64,000 nucleotides of DNA, taken from contig JAYPVI010000007.1 of assembly GCA_038134525.1 (NCBI GenBank), forward strand, positions 59,307-123,306. Direction: 5' to 3'. The translations under genes and the position numbers were made by a program. Source of the stretch: GCA-002727735 sp038134525 (GTDB lineage Bacteria > Bacteroidota > Bacteroidia > Flavobacteriales_D > Parvicellaceae). Positions 55,201 through 61,345 of this stretch are shown one piece after another (the stretch's first letter is position 1; the number at the start of each line of letters is the position of its first letter). Below the pieces are notes generated by a model. That model was not told the origin of the DNA, made no database searches, and saw only the letters and a list, made by a program, of their open reading frames with translations.

Positions 55201-57287
55201 TCAAGAGGTTTTATTTCCAAAGCATCATGATATTTTTTCTTTGCATTAAGCCAATCTTTAGAGGTAAACAGTACATCTGCTTCAGCTACAAGCGAGTTAT
55301 ATGTGCTATCTTCTTTTTGCTTTGCTTTGAACTGATCATATAGCGAGATTAAATGCTTAATTTTTTGATCTACAATTGTTCTTTCAGGAAATAAACTTTT
55401 AGCTTCTTGGTATTTTGATTTTGCATTAATAAAGTTTTGGTCTTCTAATAGCAGGTCGCCTTCAGTTAATAAGGCATCAAATTGTTGATTTTTTTGATTT
55501 TCAGCAAGTTTTTCCTTCTCCTCTTCCTGTATTTTAGCGTCTATCAATGTGATTTGATCCGATGGATACTTTTCCGATTCAAAAACAGTAAGCGCATCTG
55601 AATAATATTGCTTTGCTAACTTCCAATTGGTTTCCGAAAAGGCAGCATCTGCCTTTTTAATACTTTCATCGTATCGCTTTCTTTTATCATTCTCTAGTGC
55701 AGCAAAGTGCTGTAATTTCATATTGATATCATCTATCTTTTGTTTTGGATAAATTTCATCTGATTTGATTTGTTGTGCTTTTTCGTAAGCTTCAATTGAT
55801 TCTTGCCACTTTTCCTCATTATATAATTGGTCTGCTAACACAATTTGATCTTCGTAATCTTTCTTTTGTTTATTTAAACGATCATTTTCTGCTTGAATAT
55901 CTTGTAATTTTTGATCGATGGCTGCAATCTGATCTTTTGGATATTGCTCATCAGGCTTCAGCTTTAGGGCTTCATTGTAGGTTGTTTTAGCGTTTTCATA
56001 ACTTAAATTTTTTAATTGATGATCTGCTGTTTTGACTAAGTTAGCATACTGTCTATCCAATTCTGCCTGGGCTTCTGCCTGCTGTTTTTCTTGCTTTGCT
56101 TTTTCAATTTGTTCTTTAGGATAAACTTCTTCTGGTTTAATGTTAGAAGCTTTTTGGTAATTTGAAATGGCATCATCAAAATTCTTTTCCGCTAATAATT
56201 GATCTCCTTTTGAAGTAAATGTTGCGTATTCTTCATCATCGGATTTCATCTTAGTTAAAAGATTATCAATTTCAATAATTCTATCTTTTGGGCTACGATC
56301 GCTGGGCTTTATAGTGGAAGCTTCTTTGTAGATATTTTTAGCATTATCCCATTCTTTCTTCTCAAAAGCTGCATTAGCTAAATCCATTTTTGCTTTAAAC
56401 TGAGCATTGATTTCAGCATCAGCTAAATCCTGCTTTTTTTGTTCTACTTCCCTCAGTTTATCATAGGCAATTTGATTTCCAGGAAGCAAATTTTTAGCTT
56501 GAGTGTAAAAATCGGTGGCCCTTTCAAAATTATTAGATGAAAGTGCATCATTACCATTATTTATTAAGGCATCGTATTGATTTTGTTGCTCTTTTTGGGA
56601 TTGTTTTAATGCTAAGTTCTTTTTGGCTGAAACAATTTTAGCAGATATTGTTTCATCCGCTTTAATGGAAATGGCTTCTTCATATTTAAGAATGGCCAAC
56701 TCATAATCTTCTTTATTGTAAGCTGCATTTCCTTCATTAACCATTTTGTTAAATTGTGCTTCTTTCTGTCTAGCAGCCTGCTCTATTTGCTTAAGGTATC
56801 GATCAATTTCATTTTTACGTTGCCCCGAAAAAGCATAATCCCAATCTAATTTTCCAGACTGAGGATCTATTCTTGCTTTACCAACTGGTTGATTTTCAAT
56901 AATGTCATAATCAACTTCATCATCTCTATTGATTAAACTTATACTAGGTTCAATGAAAGTTCTAGGTTCTACATCCTCTTCAAAATATCCTTTTTTGGTG
57001 TCTAGAACTAGGGTTTTAGAAACCATTCCATCCTTTTTAAACAACAATGTATATATGTGACCAAATGGAGCTTCAATAATATCATATTTACCGTTAGAAC
57101 CTGTAGTTTTGGTTTCAAAGGGTTTATTATCCTGCTTAACAATCACTTCAACACCATCTAATTTTTTACCAGACACATCTGTAACTTTACCTGTGAAGAC
57201 GAGCATGGGTTGATCTTGGCCGTAAATAAAATGTAAGGCCAATGTCAACACTAGAAAGAGTGCTATTTTATGAAGTAGTTTTGTCAA
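52212..57287 (-). CDS. Giant exported protein with 17 tandem TPR-like units
   Basis: A 1691-residue protein. Signal peptide about 1-23 (LFLVLTLALHFIYGQ), a CarboxypepD_reg-like beta domain about 28-95 (VFTGKVTDVSGKKLDGVEVIV), a linker, then 17 units of 57-67 residues between about 185 and 1200. Each unit runs Y-[DN]-x-L-I-x-x-A-[DN]-x-x-F, W-x-x-A-K-x-x-Y, then Y-P-x-x-Q-I-x-x-I. The rest, about 1200-1691, is not repeated and carries no known motif except a conserved-looking end (KKVKSKWGESFFKNGG). Probably a periplasmic scaffold. I know no function. It is 91 bp from the S74 gene and followed by btuF-like. Confidence 0.82.
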   Translation of the reverse strand: MTKLLHKIALFLVLTLALHFIYGQDQPMLVFTGKVTDVSGKKLDGVEVIVKQDNKPFETKTTGSNGKYDIIEAPFGHIYTLLFKKDGMVSKTLVLDTKKGYFEEDVEPRTFIEPSISLINRDDEVDYDIIENQPVGKARIDPQSGKLDWDYAFSGQRKNEIDRYLKQIEQAARQKEAQFNKMVNEGNAAYNKEDYELAILKYEEAISIKADETISAKIVSAKKNLALKQSQKEQQNQYDALINNGNDALSSNNFERATDFYTQAKNLLPGNQIAYDKLREVEQKKQDLADAEINAQFKAKMDLANAAFEKKEWDNAKNIYKEASTIKPSDRSPKDRIIEIDNLLTKMKSDDEEYATFTSKGDQLLAEKNFDDAISNYQKASNIKPEEVYPKEQIEKAKQEKQQAEAQAELDRQYANLVKTADHQLKNLSYENAKTTYNEALKLKPDEQYPKDQIAAIDQKLQDIQAENDRLNKQKKDYEDQIVLADQLYNEEKWQESIEAYEKAQQIKSDEIYPKQKIDDINMKLQHFAALENDKRKRYDESIKKADAAFSETNWKLAKQYYSDALTVFESEKYPSDQITLIDAKIQEEEKEKLAENQKNQQFDALLTEGDLLLEDQNFINAKSKYQEAKSLFPERTIVDQKIKHLISLYDQFKAKQKEDSTYNSLVAEADVLFTSKDWLNAKKKYHDALEIKPLESYPKDQLELIATSLKAEAQQSIKSQYDELIKKGDENLNQKSFKDALDYFDQANEILPNEPYPLEKIREIKRILSDEEEKENNYKILLNQADNLFESENWEKALTSYESAKAVFDRDYPNNQITKINTKLTELRDQQGKDAQNRATYDNLIKEADQLFSEQKYQESKDKFNQALSLFENEYYPKKKIFEIDSKLKDLNAEKETLEKYNQLISNADQYRDEKKWVEAKKIYGNAFNLIPEKEYPQEQINFINEQMKLETQQEFQVQYDKLIKAADDQFNAKDYNKAKELYTRARNMNANDNYPSQKITEIDRILLEIASNKIDDERFKANKEKYDLLISKANGLRDAEQWDKSKELYIQANKVLPSETYPQEQITFINQKMKESAVGDLENQYNKIIDMADKFFQEENYEKSLNLYRRAQSLKPDDAYPPEQIKKVEEAKMMAFNKEKQQQEFGLLIKEGKRAFESRNYRLALRKFNESLKINKEAKFPIEKIKEINDILDKQKSDRKKDDDVVVNPGDFRTLYGEEVTGKYSEDQIDALMLKGHIDDKDDLTSDAELQKDQQGNFSIKNREKQQELTFLQNEQVQSILTKIDRSFDNSDDPRWKIIPQIDQYKDQNSFYTNGTSTFSADKTYRTDESFNRLQTNDANLSLIRDEKIALQNSASVNYIDEKLVLDMDLIQRGLSVTYDNSLSKEMIYTDIDLANINRRNNQNLLIDAVENFKESSSLEYESNTSHYKTITYTNYDISEAVIAKYVENFSLSDDKRIQQTLPAFVSYKDDYLTSSAINANQGIEVTYDQYDGTQKIKTALNNFALNADIPREENAFNVDHYLDKESQKLSVWGDKSQDKVYNMHLVHEMIDDEQENQYTNNESIRNINVSEMENYNDRMLMQKSDLADFDNKGDYMNAQRLDEMKSKTALSSTDVNTQKLALEYPEGITEKMFQRTNSRGDVIEVTILRIVVRGNKGDEYKKVKSKWGESFFKNGGITTEYVWDTETN
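53690..56740 (-). repeat. Coding tandem repeat array, 17 units of about 57-67 codons
   Basis: The units inside the 1691-residue protein share Y-P-[KSPQ]-[DEQK]-[QK]-I and W-x-x-A-K/S-x-x-Y cores. They are diverged at the protein level, so this is an old array, not a recent expansion. Period varies from 57 to 67 residues, mainly in the charged coiled-coil linker between units. Confidence 0.85.
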
Positions 57288-57377
57288 AATCTTAAACGAG
57301 TAACAAATATGATGAATATTAGATAAACAACATAAATTATACCAGATTTTGTTTAAACGATAAAATGTAAATAATGT

Positions 57378-59318
57378 TTACTTATTGGAAATATCTTTTT
57401 TCACATTTACATTAGGAGCTATACCTAGATGCCCATAGATATCTAATAGAACCTGATTCAACTGTTGAATTTTACGATTATTATTTGCCACTTTTTCTTC
57501 AAGCTTAAAAACGTTTTGATTGGATTGGTCAATTAGTGCATTCAACTCCTTAATGGCCTCTACTAATAGAGGTACTAAATGGCTATATTGTACCGAGTAA
57601 AAACCTTCTTGATCTTGATCAACCAATTCGGGAATAATGTTCCTCACCTCTTGGGCAATTAGTCCAATTTGAGTAGCTGAACTAAACTCTTTTTTATCTT
57701 TCCAATTATAGGTTACTCCTCTAAGCTGCAATACTTTTTCTAGCGATTCGGTTAAATCGTTTATATTTTCCTTTAATCGCTCATCAGATGATTCGGTGAT
57801 ACCTGAGGTTTTTATGCGACCATAAACATGTAGTTTATAAGCTGGAGTGGTGGTTCCAATACCTACATTACCAGTGGAATCAATGGTCAAGCGGTGATAA
57901 TTTACCCCATCTTGAAAAATAGTAAACATGTTATTGTCTTTCTCTAGAATACTCCATGCAGAAGACGCATCCGTATTTTGAATTTTTAATCCCACATATG
58001 AACCAGTATTCTCAATCTCTAAATTTCTTGCAGGAGAAGTTGTGCCCATACCAATTTTACCATCGTATTTAATAACCATTCGAGTAACGGTGTTGTCATT
58101 ATAATCAGGAGTGTCATTCCATGCAGAACTGGGGTTTGTTGTGCTGTTTGTAAATTCCAACTGTCCTCTACCATAGTCATCTTGTGCTCTGTAGCGAATT
58201 CCACTACCTATTCTTTTGCCTGACGCACCTGAACTCATATCGTCATTATAAAACAAGATAGAACTCAACACATCTCCATTAGTAGCACTAGACTGAGTTG
58301 TTTTTAATAACAAATCTGCCCTATTTCCGCTCACGTCTAATTTTTTCTGTGGGGTTTGTGTCCCCACTCCTACATTTCCAAGGGTATTAATCACAAAGTT
58401 CTTATTTCCCCCTCCGTTTATACTTGCTAGCTCTAATGAAGATGCAGCTCCTGTACCAAGTTGTTTGAATTGCCAATTTCGTTCTGAATTTAAATCCAAT
58501 AGCACTGCCCCATCTGTTTGATTGGTTATGGTGGCCGTACCCACTACGTCTAAAGAAGTCTGAGGATTATTCTTTCCAATCCCCACATTTCCATTGGTGT
58601 ATATATCATCATTGATATTTGCTGGAGGAGAAGTGGTACCTGAATCATACCAATCATGGTTTGTTGCAGAAGATCCTGTAGCTCCAGTTGGGCCAGTTGG
58701 ACCTTGTAAACCCTGAACACCAGTTACACCAGCAGGACCTGTAACGCCTTGAAGCCCTATTGCGCCAGTAACACCGGGAATCCCTTGTGGACCTGTTACC
58801 CCCTGGATTCCTTGTAATCCCGTAGCTCCAGGAGGGCCAGTTGGACCTGTAGGCCCCGTTGAACCACCTGAACCTGTAGGTCCAGTAATTCCTTGAGGTC
58901 CTGGCGTGCTACTTCCTGCATTTTCAGCATACAACGCATAGGGAACGCTCAATAATTGACTACAAGACATGTATTGAAAATTGGATCCAGCACCAGTTAA
59001 ATCAACAGCTGTTTCAATAAAAAAAGAGCCTGAAGACCAATTTAAGGCACCTAGTGGGGTTGGTGAAATCATCTGCCCCTCTCCCACGTTTAAATTGATG
59101 AGACCATAATCATTACTGGTTACTACAAATGTTTCGCGGTACACGTTATTCCCATTACAAGAGTCTTGAAAAATATTGATCATAACCCCCACTGAAGAAT
59201 TGGAGATAGCCGCACCATTAGCATCTCTAACTATAGCTTGATATTTGAAAGAATGGGGGGATTGAGCAATAGATAAAGAACTATAAATTAAAAAAAATAT
59301 AAAGTTGAATGTTCTCAT
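57378..59318 (-). CDS. Secreted collagen-like protein with S74 endosialidase-chaperone domain
   Basis: A 646-residue protein. Signal peptide about 1-19, an N-terminal beta domain (SFKYQAIVRDANG), a collagen-like Gly-X-Y run at residues 140-215 (GPTGPTG, GVTGPQG), then segments with VGIGTTTP motifs (as in phage tail fibres), and the C-terminal S74 intramolecular chaperone, about 530-610: SSDERLKENI ... GVTYNWKDKK ... QIGLIAQEV ... YSVQYSHLVPLLVEAIKEL. The S74 domain normally helps a trimer fold and then cleaves itself off. Last gene of a minus-strand operon; a surface fibre is likely. Confidence 0.85.
   Translation of the reverse strand: MRTFNFIFFLIYSSLSIAQSPHSFKYQAIVRDANGAAISNSSVGVMINIFQDSCNGNNVYRETFVVTSNDYGLINLNVGEGQMISPTPLGALNWSSGSFFIETAVDLTGAGSNFQYMSCSQLLSVPYALYAENAGSSTPGPQGITGPTGSGGSTGPTGPTGPPGATGLQGIQGVTGPQGIPGVTGAIGLQGVTGPAGVTGVQGLQGPTGPTGATGSSATNHDWYDSGTTSPPANINDDIYTNGNVGIGKNNPQTSLDVVGTATITNQTDGAVLLDLNSERNWQFKQLGTGAASSLELASINGGGNKNFVINTLGNVGVGTQTPQKKLDVSGNRADLLLKTTQSSATNGDVLSSILFYNDDMSSGASGKRIGSGIRYRAQDDYGRGQLEFTNSTTNPSSAWNDTPDYNDNTVTRMVIKYDGKIGMGTTSPARNLEIENTGSYVGLKIQNTDASSAWSILEKDNNMFTIFQDGVNYHRLTIDSTGNVGIGTTTPAYKLHVYGRIKTSGITESSDERLKENINDLTESLEKVLQLRGVTYNWKDKKEFSSATQIGLIAQEVRNIIPELVDQDQEGFYSVQYSHLVPLLVEAIKELNALIDQSNQNVFKLEEKVANNNRKIQQLNQVLLDIYGHLGIAPNVNVKKDISNK
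58674..58901 (-). repeat. Collagen-like Gly-X-Y repeat
   Basis: Codes for about 25 Gly-X-Y triplets rich in GPTG, GVTG and GLQG. The DNA shows diverged 9-18 base repeats. Such runs can form triple helices and vary in length between strains. Confidence 0.85.
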
Positions 59319-59354
59319 AATTAATATATTATTTAGAAACTTTTGCTCTAATAA

Positions 59355-60128
59355 CTAAGTATTTTCCATTGGTACTAATTGCAGGAGTTGAACTCTTATA
59401 CCCTGAAGGTAAAATAGAGTAAAAATAGAGTAAGAAACGTAAGAAGTACTAGATCCATTATTTGTAATTCTAGATGCACCATCACCATTTGCATTTGAGG
59501 TCCACAATCTAAAATCACTTTCATCCACATATTCAATAGATAAATCCTGTGCATGACCCACATTTAGAGAGGTTTGATTGTGAGAAACTTCATCCGGTTT
59601 ACCATCACCATCTAATTCATATTTTGTAATCATTTTTGTTTCATTAGGATCGCCAGAAGTTCCTCCAGTTTTGTTTGAAACATATAAATACCCCGTTTTA
59701 TTATCAAATACAAACCCTTGAAAAACACTAGTATATCCATTCGGGAGAGTAATGCTTGCCCAATGTGTTTCCTCTCCATGAATTACAGCATTCAACAATT
59801 CATTTCCAGGAAATTCACTGTCTGTTGACAAGTTTGTCCATGAAGTACCATTTACGCCTCTAGTCAGTACATTGCCCTCACTTCCTGAGCTTTTAGACGC
59901 ATCATAAAATTGATCCGTTAGGCGAAGATTACCATCTATATGAAGTTCTTGTGTAGGCAAATTATTAGCAGGTAAATCAATACCCACTTTACCATCTTGA
60001 GCAATTTTTATTGGAGTTTGAGACCTGAAAAATCCTGTTATAAAAATAATAAAAAAGATTACAAAGATTATTTTCTTAGTTACTATACTACAAACTAGAA
60101 ATTTTCTTAAGATGCTCAAAAATTTCAT
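59355..60128 (-). CDS. Exported protein of the surface operon, C-terminus altered by an 11-bp duplication
   Basis: A 257-residue reading frame with an export segment (IIFVIFFIIFITGFF), then AQDGKVGIDLPANNLPTQELHIDGNLRL, which resembles the N-terminus of other S74-type proteins, and a beta-rich domain. After SYVSYSI the frame switches: a perfect 11-bp tandem duplication at 59411-59432 shifts it, so translation ends at 59355-59357 with an unrelated tail. With one copy removed the frame reads on as LPSGYKSSTPAISTNGKYLVIRAKVSK and stops at 59329-59331, 10 bp before the next start, as operon spacing here would predict. The restored protein has 262 residues. Function unknown; its start overlaps the preceding stop (ATGA). 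Confidence 0.65.
   Translation of the reverse strand: MKFLSILRKFLVCSIVTKKIIFVIFFIIFITGFFRSQTPIKIAQDGKVGIDLPANNLPTQELHIDGNLRLTDQFYDASKSSGSEGNVLTRGVNGTSWTNLSTDSEFPGNELLNAVIHGEETHWASITLPNGYTSVFQGFVFDNKTGYLYVSNKTGGTSGDPNETKMITKYELDGDGKPDEVSHNQTSLNVGHAQDLSIEYVDESDFRLWTSNANGDGASRITNNGSSTSYVSYSIFTLFYLQGIRVQLLQLVPMENT
59411..59432. repeat. Perfect 11-bp tandem duplication causing a frameshift
   Basis: AAAATAGAGTA occurs twice in direct succession at 59411-59421 and 59422-59432 (plus strand). Eleven bases is not a multiple of three, so the minus-strand gene is shifted. Confidence 0.95.
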
Positions 60129-61345
60129 TGTGTTACATTTAATTTTGCTCCGTTAGCAATGGTAACTAAAGCATTGTTCTCAACAACAATGGTATTGCAA
60201 TAAGCTTGACCTGCAGCTTGACCGTTGGCAGAACCACTGACAGAAATTATTGGGTTATTAGTTGTATTTTGAATAATTACATTATTCGTATTGTCAGGCA
60301 CACGATTTGTGCTCCAGTTACATGGATTAAACCAATCATTATCACTATTTGAGCCCGTCCAGTAATAATCAACCGATGGTGTTGAAACTGAAAGTTGGCT
60401 TATTTTAAGATTGTAATTTCCTGTACTATTATAAGCATTACTTCTATGAAGTCTTATATAATATATACCCGGGGTTAAATTATAAAAAGAAAGTGTATTA
60501 ACTCCAGTAGATTGTGGACTCAAATTACTTAACGAAGCATTATATAAATAACAGGAATTAATATTATTTGCCGGAGATTGCGTAGAAAAATCAATTTCAA
60601 TACTTCTTTTATGGTTAAGTTCAAATTTATACCATACATAATTTGAAGTTCTGTTAGAAGTGTTTAAACAATGATTTACATCACTAAAACATCCATTTGA
60701 GGGGTCAAAATCAATAAATTCAAACGCATTAGTATATGTAGTCCCAATTGTAGGTCTAATTTCAAATTCATAATCAATGTCGAAGTAATTGTAACCACCC
60801 GAACCTAAATTATAATAAACGTCACCAAAATCATACACTGTATTTCCATAACGGCAATTGTTTGATGAAATGTCAACAGCACTAGTATATGTACCATCAT
60901 ATTCAGTGAGACAATCATCGCCAGAATTGTATCTACAATCGTCTGGAGTAGGGTCTTCCTCCCATTGTATAGTCTGCCAGTCAAGTTGTAACAATCTCTG
61001 ATTAAAATTATTGTTTGTTATTTCATAACAAGTATGATTTGTGTATTCACTAAATGTTCCATCTCCATCAGTTTTCTTAAAACAAGGTCCTTTGTACCAA
61101 CCACTTTCCTCTAATGATGGACTGTGAAAATCTTGAGAAAAATCATTAATGTCTAATCTAAGACGAAATTCTCCAGACCCTTCATTAGAAAACGGTGGAT
61201 CCCATTCACAATAACTTGATGGTATACTGTAAGTAATATTATCAAAATAAATATGTACATAGGAAATGTAATCATTGATAACATCTTGTGCGTTTATATT
61301 TGTGTATAAAAACACAGTTATTAGAACTAATACTTTCCTTATCAT
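60125..61345 (-). CDS. Secreted protein with C-terminal CNW module
   Basis: A 406-residue protein with a signal peptide (LVLITVFLYTNINA). The first 230 residues are Cys-rich and contain acidic, Trp-rich stretches with no family I recognise. About 220-320 resembles a pre-peptidase C-terminal-like beta domain (VWYKFELNHKRSIEIDF ... GIYYIRLHRS). The C-terminal 85 residues (YYWTGSNSDNDWFNPCNWSTNRVP ... PIISVSG ... AYCNTIVVENNALVTIANGAKL) match the tail of the beta-helix protein at 24881-28078. It overlaps both neighbours by 4 bp, so it lies inside the operon. Confidence 0.7.
   Translation of the reverse strand: MIRKVLVLITVFLYTNINAQDVINDYISYVHIYFDNITYSIPSSYCEWDPPFSNEGSGEFRLRLDINDFSQDFHSPSLEESGWYKGPCFKKTDGDGTFSEYTNHTCYEITNNNFNQRLLQLDWQTIQWEEDPTPDDCRYNSGDDCLTEYDGTYTSAVDISSNNCRYGNTVYDFGDVYYNLGSGGYNYFDIDYEFEIRPTIGTTYTNAFEFIDFDPSNGCFSDVNHCLNTSNRTSNYVWYKFELNHKRSIEIDFSTQSPANNINSCYLYNASLSNLSPQSTGVNTLSFYNLTPGIYYIRLHRSNAYNSTGNYNLKISQLSVSTPSVDYYWTGSNSDNDWFNPCNWSTNRVPDNTNNVIIQNTTNNPIISVSGSANGQAAGQAYCNTIVVENNALVTIANGAKLNVTQ

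Noticed and set aside
55775..55990. 71-codon plus-strand frame inside the giant repeat gene
   Set aside because: Antisense shadow of repeat units; low complexity and no start context.
53690..56740. CRISPR-like array from regular spacing of repeats
   Set aside because: The repeats are coding, diverged, 170-200 bases apart and in frame; no short identical repeats with unique spacers occur anywhere in the window.
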